The notes under the pieces: generated by a model
Told to the model about the DNA's origin: nothing
Database searches by the model: none
Seen by the model: only the letters and a program-made list of their open reading frames with translations
Assembly (NCBI GenBank): GCA_002155895.1
Contig: MUMD01000005.1
Location: 240 to 53,954 of the forward strand
Length of the DNA: 53,715 nt
From: Streptomyces rochei
GTDB taxonomy: Bacteria > Actinomycetota > Actinomycetes > Streptomycetales > Streptomycetaceae
Direction of reading: 5' to 3'
Made by a program: the position numbers and the translations under genes
In this document: positions 39,733 through 47,981 of the stretch, in pieces
Layout: every line of letters starts with the position of its first letter
Position numbering within the stretch: the stretch's first letter is position 1

Positions 39733-41118
39733 TCAACTCGTGGGGAACTGGTCGGCGGTGCTGATACGGCTCTTGATCAGTGCGCCGGACTCGGTCAGCA
39801 CGCCACTGCTGCTGTAGTCGGTGCCGCCGCAGGTGCCGGGCCTGAACGCCGCGCTGCCCTCGGGGGCGTCGGAGTACGTCCAGTTGGCATAGCTGATCTT
39901 CAACCGGTCGAGCAGATCCAGCCACGCGACGCTGCTCGTCCGGTCCACCGCACCGCCGCCGGTGGCACTGACCGTCCCGAACTCGGAGACCAAGAGCGGC
40001 AGTCGCGCCGCCGCCCGGCTCAGCGTGGCGCGGTAGTTGTCCTTGTGGGTCGCCGCGTAGAAGTGGAACGCGTACATGATGTTCGTCGCGTTCACCGGAT
40101 CGGCGACCACCTCGCTCTCGTCGGAGCCGTCCGAGACGCCGAGAGAGGACCAGCCGCGGGTCCCGACGATGACGACCGCGTCCGGGTCGGCGGCCCGGAT
40201 CACCGGGATGACCTGCTCGGCGTAGCTCTTGATGGCCGCCCAGCTCACCCCGTTGGGTTCGTTGGCGATCTCGTAGATCACGTTCTTCTTGTCCGCGTTG
40301 CGGGCGGCGACGGAGGAGAAGAAGGTCTTGGCGCGGTCCAGGTTGAAGTTCGGGTCGCCCGGCGTCAGCGTGTGGAAGTCGATGATCGCGTACATGCCGC
40401 GCTCCTCGGCCATGTCGACCAGGCTGTTCACCCGGCCGGTGAAGCCCGCCGGGTCGGTCTCGTAACCCTCTTCCTGCACGTACATGGCGACGCGGAACAG
40501 GTCCGACTTCCAGTCGTTCGCCAGCGCGTCCAGGGACGCGTCGTCGTAGCACTGGCCGAACCACTGGATGCCGTGCGTGCTCATGCCGCGCAGCTGGACG
40601 GGGCGGTCGTACTGGTTGCACAGATGCACACCGCAGACGCGCAGTTGCCCGTTGACGGCGACCGGGGTGCCGGTCGCGGGCGGATCGGTCGGAGGGTCGG
40701 TCGGCGGATCGGTGACGGACCCCGTACAGGTGACGCCATTGAGCGTGAAGGACGTGGGTGCCGGGTTGGCTCCGGTGAAGGAGCCCACGAACCCCAGGTC
40801 GACGGAGGCGCCGGTGGCCAGGGTGCGGTTCCAGTCGACGCCGCGCGCGGTGACCGTGGAACCGGCCTGCGACCAGGTGGCGTTCCAGCCCTGGACGACC
40901 TTCTGTCCGGCGTCCGGCATCGTGAACCCGAGCGTCCACCCGTCCACGGCGTCACCCAGGTTCGTGATCTTGACGCCGGCCTGGAAGCCGCCCTCCCACT
41001 GGCTGGTGACGCGGTATTCGGCCCTGCAGCCCGTCGCCGCCTGGGCCGGGGGCCCGGCGAGCGCTGTCAGGCCGACGGTCGATGCGCCGGCCACGAGCAA
41101 GGCCAAGAGGCGTTTCAA
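39733..41118 (-). CDS. secreted cellulase: CBM2 plus GH5 catalytic domain
   Basis: 461 aa from a TTG six bases after AGGAGGAACG; longer upstream readings have no site. Signal peptide about 1-28 (LLALLVAGASTVGLTALAGPPAQA). CBM2 spans about 29-133 with conserved Trp residues (QWEGGF, DGWTLGF, GWNATW) and a Cys31-Cys131 pair. A TDPPTDPPTDPP linker leads to the GH5 domain (about 152-455): YEIANEPNG gives acid/base Glu287 and LLVSEFGT nucleophile Glu379. Subfamily resembles GH5_2 endoglucanases. A CebR box lies upstream, so induction by cello-oligosaccharides is likely. Confidence 0.95.
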   Translation of the reverse strand: MKRLLALLVAGASTVGLTALAGPPAQAATGCRAEYRVTSQWEGGFQAGVKITNLGDAVDGWTLGFTMPDAGQKVVQGWNATWSQAGSTVTARGVDWNRTLATGASVDLGFVGSFTGANPAPTSFTLNGVTCTGSVTDPPTDPPTDPPATGTPVAVNGQLRVCGVHLCNQYDRPVQLRGMSTHGIQWFGQCYDDASLDALANDWKSDLFRVAMYVQEEGYETDPAGFTGRVNSLVDMAEERGMYAIIDFHTLTPGDPNFNLDRAKTFFSSVAARNADKKNVIYEIANEPNGVSWAAIKSYAEQVIPVIRAADPDAVVIVGTRGWSSLGVSDGSDESEVVADPVNATNIMYAFHFYAATHKDNYRATLSRAAARLPLLVSEFGTVSATGGGAVDRTSSVAWLDLLDRLKISYANWTYSDAPEGSAAFRPGTCGGTDYSSSGVLTESGALIKSRISTADQFPTS

Positions 41119-41153
41119 TGCGTTCCTCCTCGAACGAAGCGGACACGACGCAA

Positions 41154-41167
41154 TGGGAGCGCTCCCA
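41154..41167. promoter_or_regulatory. CebR box
   Basis: TGGGAGCGCTCCCA is a perfect 14-bp palindrome 36 bases upstream of the cellulase start. It is identical to the consensus bound by CebR, the LacI-family repressor that releases DNA on cellobiose or cellotriose in Streptomyces. CebR itself is not in this window. Confidence 0.9.
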
Positions 41168-41318
41168 AAGCCCATCGGCCCGAGACCGTACACCCGTGTG
41201 CCGCCGCGCGACAGATGTCGGACCGCCGAACCGCGCCCGGTTCACCGCCGCCGTCGAAGCCGCGGTCGGGTGACGGACCGGGTGCCTCCTCGCCCGAAGA
41301 GGACGGCTCCTGCCGGCG

Positions 41319-41783
41319 TCACATGCCGCCGGCGGGCGCGTGACGGTCCAGCTCGGCGGCCAGCCGTCGCATGACCGTGCGGTTGGCCCGCCGCATCGTC
41401 GCCCGGACGACGGGGGCCAGCAGCCGGTCGGCGAGCGGGGTGCGCTCCCAGGCGTACGTGAAGGAGACGCGGGCCCCGCCGGCGCGCAGCGGTTCGACGG
41501 TGTAGGTCCCGTGGGCCAGGCGCCGCCCGCCCGCGCTGACGTTGCGCTCGACGATGCGGCGCGGGGCGTCCGCCTCGACGACCTCGATGGCGACGCCGGT
41601 CTTCGTACCGCCCAGCGCCGCGGTGACGGTGGCGCGCGCGCCGACGCCGCGGGCGGGGCCGCCGCGACGCCAGTCGGACAGGTAGTGGTCGGTGAATCGC
41701 TCGTGGTGCGCCATGACGTCGAGGAAGTCGTAGACCTGCTCGGGCGTCTGCGGTACGCCGATCGACACGGTGACAGGCTTCAT
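41319..41783 (-). CDS. SRPBCC (START-like) family protein
   Basis: 154 aa (MKPVTVSIGVPQTPEQVYDFLDVMAHHERFTDHYL). The helix-grip fold of polyketide cyclase/START proteins is recognisable: VSIGVPQTPEQVYDFL, a central TVTAALGGTKTGVAIEVVEADAPRRIV and a C-terminal helix APVVRATMRRANRTVMRRLAAELDR. It has no export signal. It binds a hydrophobic ligand or catalyses cyclisation; the ligand is unknown. Its start codon touches a TetR-type operator, TACCGT ends seven bases upstream on the minus strand, and there is no Shine-Dalgarno sequence, so the mRNA may be leaderless. It is divergent from the TetR gene. Confidence 0.87.
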   Translation of the reverse strand: MKPVTVSIGVPQTPEQVYDFLDVMAHHERFTDHYLSDWRRGGPARGVGARATVTAALGGTKTGVAIEVVEADAPRRIVERNVSAGGRRLAHGTYTVEPLRAGGARVSFTYAWERTPLADRLLAPVVRATMRRANRTVMRRLAAELDRHAPAGGM

Positions 41784-41821
41784 GTACCGAACGGTACATG
41801 GGGGTTGTACCGATTGGTACA
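41783..41821. promoter_or_regulatory. two TetR-type operators in the SRPBCC/TetR divergent promoter
   Basis: TGTACCGAACGGTACA (41783-41798) has exact 7-bp arms. TGTACCGATTGGTACA (41806-41821) is a second copy with one mismatch. Their centres are 23 bases apart. They cover the start of the SRPBCC gene and the -10 of the TetR gene, so one repressor could shut both. Confidence 0.82.
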
Positions 41822-41829
41822 GTCGCGAC

Positions 41830-42438
41830 ATGACGGCGACGGGCGATGCGCGGCGGGCGCCGGTTCCGCCCGGGGGACGCCGGGAGGACCGTCGCGCACA
41901 GCTGGTGGAGGCGGCCGTCGACCATGTCGCGGCCCACGGCATCGCGGACCTGAGCCTGCGTCGTCTGGGTGCCGCGACAGGCGTGAGCCACCGCATGCTG
42001 ATCCACTACTTCGGCACCAAGGAACAGCTGCTCGTCGAGATCGTCCGGACGTCGGAGCGGCGCCGGCGCGCGTCGCTGTCCCGGCTCCGCGCGGAGCCCG
42101 GCCGCTCGCCCGCCGATGTCGCGCGGCTGCTGTGGCGGCAGCTGGCCGATCCCGGTGCCGCCGGTGAGGAGCGGCTCTTCTTCGAGATCTGCGGACACGC
42201 GCTGCGGGGGCGCCCCGAAGCGGCACCGGTGCTCGAAGGGCTGGTGGAGGACTGGCTCGAGCCACTGGTGGCCGCCGAGATCGAGGCCGGGGCGACACCC
42301 GCCGAGGCCCGCAACCGGGCCAGGGTCGGCCTCGCCACCGTCCGCGGGCTGCTGCTCGACCTGCTCGCCACCGGCGACCGTGCCGGCGTCGACGCGGCGA
42401 TGGAGGAGTTCCTCCGGCTCTACTTCGGCTCCGAGTGA
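41830..42438 (+). CDS. TetR family transcriptional regulator
   Basis: 202 aa from ATG (MTATGDARRAPVPPGGRREDRRAQLVEAAVDHVA). TACAGT ends six bases before the ATG, and it has no Shine-Dalgarno sequence, so the mRNA is probably leaderless. The DNA-binding domain is RRAQLVEAAVDHVAAHGIADLSLRRLGAATGVSHRMLIHYFGTKEQLLVEIV. The C-terminal ligand domain is helical with no signature I can name. Divergent from the SRPBCC gene, with two operators covering both promoters, so it probably represses itself and that gene. Confidence 0.95.
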   Translation: MTATGDARRAPVPPGGRREDRRAQLVEAAVDHVAAHGIADLSLRRLGAATGVSHRMLIHYFGTKEQLLVEIVRTSERRRRASLSRLRAEPGRSPADVARLLWRQLADPGAAGEERLFFEICGHALRGRPEAAPVLEGLVEDWLEPLVAAEIEAGATPAEARNRARVGLATVRGLLLDLLATGDRAGVDAAMEEFLRLYFGSE

Positions 42439-42664
42439 CCCAGTCGCCGCGTGCTCGCGGCGGGCGAGCGACGGCCGGCTGCGCGGTTCACTCGAATGCC
42501 ACGTACCCGCGGATGTGAAGAACCGTTACTCCGATCGTGACCAAGAACAGCGGCGAAACGGTTCCCGGGCCCCGCGGGACCCCCGCTCCGCGGGGCGGAG
42601 AGCGCCCCTTGCGACTGCCACGACGGACCACCACAGACCACAGGGCCGGGTAATCCACTCCCTC

Positions 42665-43672
42665 ATGCACCGTGAACCGAGCACACCCCACGCACACCAC
42701 GGCCAGGGGCCGTTCGACCGGCGACCGGGTCCGGACGGCACGGGCCGGCACCGGGCACCCGACGCGGAGTTCCTCCTGCCCGCCGATGTCTTCGGCGTCC
42801 CCTACGCCCCTGACACGGTCGGCGAACTGCTCACGCCACCACCACCCGACTGGGACCCCGCCGAAGAGCTGGCCTCCTACCTCCACGAGGCGTGGGACGT
42901 CCCCGACGCCTACGAGGAGGAGCACCGCGCACCGACGCCGGTGACGGGGACGCCACCGCCGGATCCCCGGCAGCTGACCGCGGACGAGCCTCCGCCGCGC
43001 CCCCGGCGCCGCTCCCGCCGCCGGAACCGCCGACAGCCGATCGGCGGACTGCGGGCCGTCAGCCTGGGCATCGCCGCCTCGGCGGCCCTCATCGCGGCGT
43101 CCGTGAGCCTCTTCAGCGGGGTGGCCGCCTACGAGCCGCTGCGGCTGACGGCCGACCCCAGGTCCTCGCCGGGCGTCCTGGCCTGGTGGCCGCTCCTGGT
43201 GTACGGCCCGTGGCTGGTGGCATCGCTGTCCGTGCTGCGGACGGCACTGCACCGGCGCCGCGCGGTGCACTCGTGGGCCGTCGTCCTGCTGTTCTCGCAC
43301 ATCGCGATGGTGCTGTGCGTCATGCAGGCGCCCAGAACGCTGACGGACGCCGCGGCGGCGGCACTGCCCGGCCTGGCGTCGCTGATCTGCTTCCAGCAGG
43401 TCGTCCGGCAGATCACACTCAGCCGGCCGCCCCGGCGTGCCGAGCCCCGCCACCGCCAGGCTCCGGAGTCCCGACCGGACACCACGGGCGGTGCCGCCAC
43501 TCGGGTGCACGGGAGCGGGACGGCACCCGCGCACCCGTCCCGCACGCCGACGTCGGCCCCGGAGCGCGATGCTCGTGGCACCGCCCCGAACCGGGCTTTC
43601 CGGGGAGTACGCCCGCCCCGCCAGGCCACTCCCGCTCCCGGGGCGGCGGTCAGGAGAAGTCCGGGGCGGTGA
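42665..43672 (+). CDS. DUF2637 membrane protein
   Basis: 335 aa. The ATG has no strong ribosome binding site. A 125-residue hydrophilic, Pro- and acid-rich N-terminal region (LLPADVFGVPYAPDTVGELLTPPPPDWDPAEELASYLHEAWDVP) precedes a basic patch (RPRRRSRRRNRRQ). Four membrane segments follow: VSLGIAASAALIAASVSLFSG, WWPLLVYGPWLVASLSVL, SWAVVLLFSHIAMVLCVMQ and ALPGLASLICFQQVV. WPLLVYGPWL and the HRRRAVHSWAVV loop are DUF2637 marks. The C-terminal tail is basic and disordered. DUF2637 proteins occur on Streptomyces plasmids and chromosomes; function is unknown. Confidence 0.85.
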   Translation: MHREPSTPHAHHGQGPFDRRPGPDGTGRHRAPDAEFLLPADVFGVPYAPDTVGELLTPPPPDWDPAEELASYLHEAWDVPDAYEEEHRAPTPVTGTPPPDPRQLTADEPPPRPRRRSRRRNRRQPIGGLRAVSLGIAASAALIAASVSLFSGVAAYEPLRLTADPRSSPGVLAWWPLLVYGPWLVASLSVLRTALHRRRAVHSWAVVLLFSHIAMVLCVMQAPRTLTDAAAAALPGLASLICFQQVVRQITLSRPPRRAEPRHRQAPESRPDTTGGAATRVHGSGTAPAHPSRTPTSAPERDARGTAPNRAFRGVRPPRQATPAPGAAVRRSPGR

Positions 43673-43742
43673 TGCGGGCGGGCGCCCCGGGAGGCCGTCG
43701 GCCCGCCCCGTCCGACAGCGGTCGGGGTCGGTGAGCCCCGAG

Positions 43743-44327
43743 TCAGGCGGTCTCTTCGGGGCGGCGCACCCGGTAGCGGAGGTGGGTGACGTCGCGGTCG
43801 GCGAGGCGTCGGACGAGGTCGAGTTCGATGTGGTCGGCCCCGAGGTGGTCGAACAGCCGTCTGCCCTCGCCGAGGAGCACCGGAACGAGGTGGATCTCCA
43901 TCTCGTCCATGAGCCCGGCGCGCAGGAGCGCCTGGGCCGCGCCCGCGCCGTGGACCATGACCGGGCGGCCCCCGGCGGCCGCCCGTGCCTGCCGGGCACA
44001 CTCCTCGACGTCGGTGACGAACCGCGCGTGACCGGGGGGCACGTCCCCGTCGTCCACCCGGTGGGTGAGGACGAGGATCGGCACCCCGTCGTGGTGATCG
44101 CCCTGCCAGCGCCCGGCGAGTTCGAAGGTCCGACGGCCGGAGATCACCGCGCCGGTCGCCAGCGCCTCGCGGTAGACCTGGCCGCTCGGGCCGTCGGACT
44201 CCCGGTCGTCGAGCCAACGGAAGAGCCGGCCACCGGCGCGTCCGAGCTCCTGCCCCGGCCGGTCGTCGGGACCGGCGACGAAACCGTCGAGCGACATCGA
44301 CATGTACAGCCGAATCGGATTCTCCAT
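43743..44327 (-). CDS. dihydrofolate reductase-like (RibD C-terminal) protein
   Basis: 194 aa from ATG (MENPIRLYMSMSLDGFVAGPDD) behind CCAGGAGG. The MSLDGFVAGPDD start, ISGRRTFELAGRW, and MVHGAGAAQALLRAGLMDEMEIHLVPVLLGEGRRLFD are typical of the RibD-C/DHFR superfamily proteins (NADPH-dependent reductases of unknown substrate), not classical folate DHFR. It is divergent from a paralogue starting 158 bases away on the other strand. Confidence 0.9.
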   Translation of the reverse strand: MENPIRLYMSMSLDGFVAGPDDRPGQELGRAGGRLFRWLDDRESDGPSGQVYREALATGAVISGRRTFELAGRWQGDHHDGVPILVLTHRVDDGDVPPGHARFVTDVEECARQARAAAGGRPVMVHGAGAAQALLRAGLMDEMEIHLVPVLLGEGRRLFDHLGADHIELDLVRRLADRDVTHLRYRVRRPEETA

Positions 44328-44485
44328 GCCGGCCTCCTGGTCCGCTGCGGGCGGGAACAACACAGGGATGACTTCCGGCGGCCGGCGAATTCATCGGTCC
44401 GCGGGCGGTTCGCCGGTCGGCGATGAGTTCCCCGGTCGCGTGCAGTCGACATGAAGGAGACCCGGCGAGCGGGAGGAGACCCGTG

Positions 44486-45073
44486 ATGGGCAAGGTGTTC
44501 ACCCATATGACGATGTCGCTGGACGGCTTCGTCGCGGATCCGCATGACCGGATCGGGGAACTGTTCGAGTGGTACGAGGCGGGGGAGGTGACCGTGCCGA
44601 ACCCGAACGAGACCGTGGAGTTCCGGGTCGACGCCGCCGGCGCGCGGGTGCTGCGGGAACTGACCGAGAACTGCGGCGCGGTCGTCGCCGGCCGGCGTCT
44701 GTTCGACATCGCGGACGGCTGGGGCGACAAGCACCCGGCGGGCGCCCCCGTCGTCGTGGTCACCCACCGGGCACCCGAGGACGCCACCGAGAGGTGGCCG
44801 ACGACGACGTTCGTCAGTGGGGTCGAAGCCGCGATCACCCGGGCCCGTGGGATCGCCGGCGATCAGGACGTCTCCCTCGCGAGCAGCACCATCGCCCAGC
44901 AGGCGCTCGATCTCGGACTGGTGGACGAGGTGTGCGTCAGCCTCGTGCCGGTGCTGTTCGGCGAGGGCGTTCCCTACTTCGCGAAGCCGGCGGCGGGGCA
45001 CCTGCTCCTGGACGATCCGATCGTCGTCCAGGGGCGCCGTGCCCTCCACCTGCGCTATCCGGTGAGGCGCTAG
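44486..45073 (+). CDS. dihydrofolate reductase-like (RibD C-terminal) protein
   Basis: 195 aa from ATG behind GGGAGGAG; a GTG directly before the ATG is also in frame. MTMSLDGFVADPHDRIGELFEWY, AVVAGRRLFDIADGW and DLGLVDEVCVSLVPVLFGEGVPYF place it in the RibD-C/DHFR-like family with the divergent neighbour, but the two are clearly diverged (different insert after residue 25). The stop codon TAG shares the CTAG tetranucleotide with the stop of the convergent hydrolase gene. Reductase substrate unknown. Confidence 0.9.
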   Translation: MGKVFTHMTMSLDGFVADPHDRIGELFEWYEAGEVTVPNPNETVEFRVDAAGARVLRELTENCGAVVAGRRLFDIADGWGDKHPAGAPVVVVTHRAPEDATERWPTTTFVSGVEAAITRARGIAGDQDVSLASSTIAQQALDLGLVDEVCVSLVPVLFGEGVPYFAKPAAGHLLLDDPIVVQGRRALHLRYPVRR

Positions 45074-45945
45074 TCCCGCGCCGTCGGCAGCGTCGCCAGC
45101 TCCCCGAGGACCCGGGCCGCCGGTGCCGGGTCGACCAGCCACTTCAGGTGGCTGCCGCCGAGGGTGCGGACGTCGTACGGGTTGTCCGGCGTGAGCGCGT
45201 CGCCCTCGCGGATCAGCCGGTCCTGCATGGCGAGGGGCATGCTCGCGTCGTCGGTGAGCCGTACGAAGGTCTTCGGGACGGTGCCCCAGGTCGCCGCCTG
45301 CGCCCGGTCGGCGGAGGTGCCCACGTCGAGGTTCTCGTCCGGCTGGAAGGTGTTGAGGAAGGTCAGGAACTCCTCCTCCGTGCCGTCGGCGAGGAAGGCG
45401 GCCTTGAACGCGGCGAGGGCGTCACGGTCGGCGGTGCGGAAGTTGACGCGCAGCAGACCGAGTTCGGCCGGGTTCCCGGCCATCGCCAGGCCCAGGGAAG
45501 CGGCGTCGACGGTGGCCATCTCCGGCTCGGCGTAGTAGTCGTTGACGTCCAGGTCGACGGGGCACCAGGCGGCGACGTAGACGATGCGGTCGATGAGGTC
45601 CGGGCGGGCGTTGGCCGTGGCGGTGGCCGTGAAGCCGCCGCGGCTGTGCGCGACGAGGATCACCGGCCCGTTCTCCTTGGCCCGTTCCAGGATGCCGACG
45701 AGGTGTGCGACGTTGTCGGCGAGCGTGACTCCCTTGATCGAGCCCGGAGCGGTGGCGAGACCCTCGAGATCCTGCGGTGCCTGATAGGCGCGCGTGTAGG
45801 TCGCCCCGAACCCGTGGCCCGGGAGGTCGACGGCGACCGAGCGGTGCCCGAGAAGGCCGAGTTCGGCCTGGAGCGGCGCGAAGGAGAAGGAGTTCGCGAA
45901 AGCTCCGTGTACCAGTACGAACGTCGGCTGCATGTGTCTGCTCAC
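45070..45945 (-). CDS. alpha/beta hydrolase (esterase/haloperoxidase-like)
   Basis: 291 aa from GTG (VSRHMQPTFVLVHGAFANSFSFAPLQAELGLLGHRSVAVDLPGHGF); ATG four codons later is an alternative. GHSRGG-type elbow is VAHSRGGFTATA with catalytic Ser; TFVRLTDDASMPLAMQDRLI and LGGSHLKWL hold the probable acid and His. It has no export signal. It resembles the salicylate-esterase/methylesterase-like branch (VHGAFANSFSFAPL). The substrate is unknown. It converges on the DHFR-like gene by a four-base overlap at CTAG. Confidence 0.9.
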   Translation of the reverse strand: MSRHMQPTFVLVHGAFANSFSFAPLQAELGLLGHRSVAVDLPGHGFGATYTRAYQAPQDLEGLATAPGSIKGVTLADNVAHLVGILERAKENGPVILVAHSRGGFTATATANARPDLIDRIVYVAAWCPVDLDVNDYYAEPEMATVDAASLGLAMAGNPAELGLLRVNFRTADRDALAAFKAAFLADGTEEEFLTFLNTFQPDENLDVGTSADRAQAATWGTVPKTFVRLTDDASMPLAMQDRLIREGDALTPDNPYDVRTLGGSHLKWLVDPAPAARVLGELATLPTARD

Positions 45946-46069
45946 TCCCTGGCCCCCGTGGGCGCCGAACGGCTGCCCGATACGCGAGGGAGCGTACGTA
46001 GCCGGAGATCATCGGTGCAACCGTTTCCGGGGAATCGGCGTCCAGCCCGAGGGACGTGATGGGGGTGTC

Positions 46070-46246
46070 GTGGAATCTGCCGATGGTGCGTGGTGGGTGA
46101 TCATCGTCGTGGCCGCCGTGGTGACCGTGGTCCTGGGCCTGATCCTGGTGTCCGTGGTGGCCGCGGTCGCCCTCGGGACGGGTTGGGTGAAGCGTCGGCG
46201 CGCGGCCCGGAGGGCGGAGCGCGATCAGGAACTTCCACGGGGATGA
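46070..46246 (+). CDS. small single-pass membrane protein
   Basis: 58 aa from GTG (VESADGAWWVIIVVAAVVTVVLGLILVSVVAAVALGTG) with GGGGG upstream. One long hydrophobic segment (about residues 9-38) is followed by a basic cytoplasmic tail (WVKRRRAARRAERDQELPRG). It ends seven bases before the GNAT gene, so the two may form an operon. Family unknown. An overlapping ATG frame just upstream is closed by a stop, so this frame is preferred. Confidence 0.6.
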   Translation: MESADGAWWVIIVVAAVVTVVLGLILVSVVAAVALGTGWVKRRRAARRAERDQELPRG

Positions 46247-46253
46247 GGCTGCG

Positions 46254-46784
46254 GTGATGCGGGAATCGGCACGGGTGCGCTTCGTCGAGCTGTCCGGCGG
46301 GGTGATGTCCGCGTTGTTGGCCGGTGACCTGACCGGAGCGGGCAGGACGGCCGGGGTTTCCCTGACCGAGTACTTCATGACGGACGCGGCGCGGTGGCTG
46401 TGGCGGTTCCGGCTCGACCAGATGGCCGCCGACCCGGAGCGTGCGCGATGGATGGTGCGGCAGGCGGTCGTCGGCGAAGGGGGTCAGGTCGTCGGACACG
46501 CCGGATTCCACGGACCGCCCGACGACGTCGGCACGGTGGAGATCGGCTACTCCGTCGACCCCGCCTTCCGTCGCCGGGGATACGCCAGAGCCACGCTGAC
46601 CGAGTTGCTCCGCCGGGCGGCCGCGGAACCGGGGGTCACCACCGTGCGGGCGGCGATCGGCCCGGACAACGTGGCCTCCCTCGCCACGATCGCGGGCTTC
46701 GGTTTCGTACAGGTCGGGGAGCAGTGGGACGAGGAGGACGGCCTCGAACTCGTCTTCGAGGTCCCGGTGGCCCCTGCCCGCTGA
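46254..46784 (+). CDS. GNAT family N-acetyltransferase
   Basis: 176 aa from GTG followed directly by ATG (both usable), seven bases after the small membrane protein's stop; GAGG upstream. Acetyl-CoA site: VEIGYSVDPAFRRRGYARATLTELLRRAA, then VRAAIGPDNVASLATIAGFGFVQVGEQWDEEDG. This is the RimJ-like layout. The N-terminal 60 residues (VMSALLAGDLTGAGRTAGVSLTEYF) are typical of Streptomyces proteins of this group. The substrate cannot be named. Confidence 0.9.
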   Translation: MMRESARVRFVELSGGVMSALLAGDLTGAGRTAGVSLTEYFMTDAARWLWRFRLDQMAADPERARWMVRQAVVGEGGQVVGHAGFHGPPDDVGTVEIGYSVDPAFRRRGYARATLTELLRRAAAEPGVTTVRAAIGPDNVASLATIAGFGFVQVGEQWDEEDGLELVFEVPVAPAR

Positions 46785-46848
46785 CGCAGTGGTCCCCGGC
46801 CGGTACGTCGATGCGGCACCGTGCCCCGCTACGGCTAGTGTCGATGAC

Positions 46849-47289
46849 ATGAGCGCACACTCGGAACGTTCCGTCGTCGTGGAACGCACCAGCAGCGGCC
46901 AGTTCGTAGCGACCAACGCCCGTGGCGGATCGATCAGTTTCGGTACGGCCTCGGAGGGCGACCAGGCCACCGGCTTCACCCCCGTCGAGCTGTTCCTGGC
47001 CGCGATCGGCGGCTGCTCGGCCGTGGACGTCGACATCGCCACCGGGCGTCACGCGGAGCCCACTCGGTTCTCCGTCACGGTCACCGGAGACAAGGTCAGT
47101 GACGACCTCGGCAACCGCCTGACGAACCTCAAGGCCACCTTCACCGTGGAGTTCCCGGACGACGAAGGAGCGGAGCGCGCCCGCGCGATCCTGCCCCGGG
47201 CGGTCCAGGCGTCCCACGACCGTCTCTGCACGGTCAGCAGAACCGTCGAGGTCGGCACACCCGTGGCGACGACCGTCAGCGACGCCTGA
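46849..47289 (+). CDS. OsmC family protein (peroxiredoxin-like)
   Basis: 146 aa. TAGTGT ends seven bases before the ATG and no Shine-Dalgarno sequence is visible, suggesting a leaderless mRNA. The family pair of redox cysteines is Cys56 (AIGGCSAVDV) and Cys127 (DRLCTVSRTVEV). OsmC/Ohr proteins reduce organic hydroperoxides with thiols. Presence of both cysteines supports an active enzyme; OsmC versus Ohr subtype is not settled. It stands alone downstream of the GNAT gene. The stop codon lies in a tandem repeat. Confidence 0.92.
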   Translation: MSAHSERSVVVERTSSGQFVATNARGGSISFGTASEGDQATGFTPVELFLAAIGGCSAVDVDIATGRHAEPTRFSVTVTGDKVSDDLGNRLTNLKATFTVEFPDDEGAERARAILPRAVQASHDRLCTVSRTVEVGTPVATTVSDA

Positions 47290-47339
47290 CCGGCCGCCTG
47301 GTCAGACACCTGACCGACCGCCCGGTCAGACGCCTGACC
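47285..47339 (+). repeat. 24-bp tandem repeat containing small inverted repeats
   Basis: Two 24-base units beginning CCTGACCG and ending GGTCAGAC are followed by a partial third. Within each unit, CTGACC and GGTCAG are inverted, separated by eight bases. The first unit covers the OsmC stop codon. It may fold as two hairpins (a terminator) or be a protein site for the next gene. Confidence 0.7.
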
Positions 47340-47393
47340 ACGGCGTTCCGGCCTCCCCGGTCCGTGCGAGGGGGGTACGGATAATGTGCGGGC

Positions 47394-47981
47394 ATGGCGA
47401 CGACGGGGAAGCGACGGGTCCTGTACCGGCAGGGCAGCGGGTTCTGGCGGATGACGGCGAAGTGGGCCGTGGTCTTCGGGGCCCTCTACCTGCTGGACGG
47501 CGGCCTGGTGCGGTCGTGGGGCGACGCTCTGGTCTGGCCGCTGATCGGGGTCCTGCTGTGGGTGCCGTTCGGGGTCGGCGTGATCTGGTACCCGAGGAAG
47601 GACCAGCGCGTCGAGCTGACGACGCGTGAACTGCGGGTGCGCCGCAAACGGTTGCCGATGGAGACGGTGAACCTGCTGTACACGGCCCGTCTGTGGCTGG
47701 ACGGGCGCTCGACCGCCGACGACCGGCCGGTGCGGGAGTGGCCCCGGAGCGAACGGGTGGTCTGGGTGCCGCTGCGGGACGGCCGGGCGTTCGGAGTGGA
47801 GTTCCGCGATCCGGCGGCGTTCGCGCGGGTCTTCGGCTCGTTCGCGGTCGAAGCGTGCGGCGGGCCCGACATCGTCCGCGCGAGGGCCGCGACGGAGAGC
47901 TGTCCGGAACCGCTCCCGATGCGGTCCCGCCCCGCCGCCGACGGCGGCTCGGCGCTGGACGTCCTCGACCTCTTCGACTGA
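47394..47981 (+). CDS. hypothetical membrane protein with PH-like domain
   Basis: 195 aa. TAATGT ends six bases before the ATG, with no Shine-Dalgarno sequence, so the mRNA is probably leaderless. Two membrane segments (about 22-38 and 43-65: VVFGALYLLDGG, LIGVLLWVPFGVGVIWYP) are followed by a soluble beta-rich domain (RVELTTRELRVRRKRLPMETVNLLY to RVVWVPLRDGRAFGVEFRDPAAFARVFGSF). The domain resembles bacterial PH-like domains. The C-tail is short and acidic. No functional clue in context. Confidence 0.7.
   Translation: MATTGKRRVLYRQGSGFWRMTAKWAVVFGALYLLDGGLVRSWGDALVWPLIGVLLWVPFGVGVIWYPRKDQRVELTTRELRVRRKRLPMETVNLLYTARLWLDGRSTADDRPVREWPRSERVVWVPLRDGRAFGVEFRDPAAFARVFGSFAVEACGGPDIVRARAATESCPEPLPMRSRPAADGGSALDVLDLFD

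Noticed and set aside
41770-41829. Upstream extension of the TetR gene to an earlier start
   Set aside because: It would place the operators inside the coding region, and the ATG at 41830 has the better -10 spacing.
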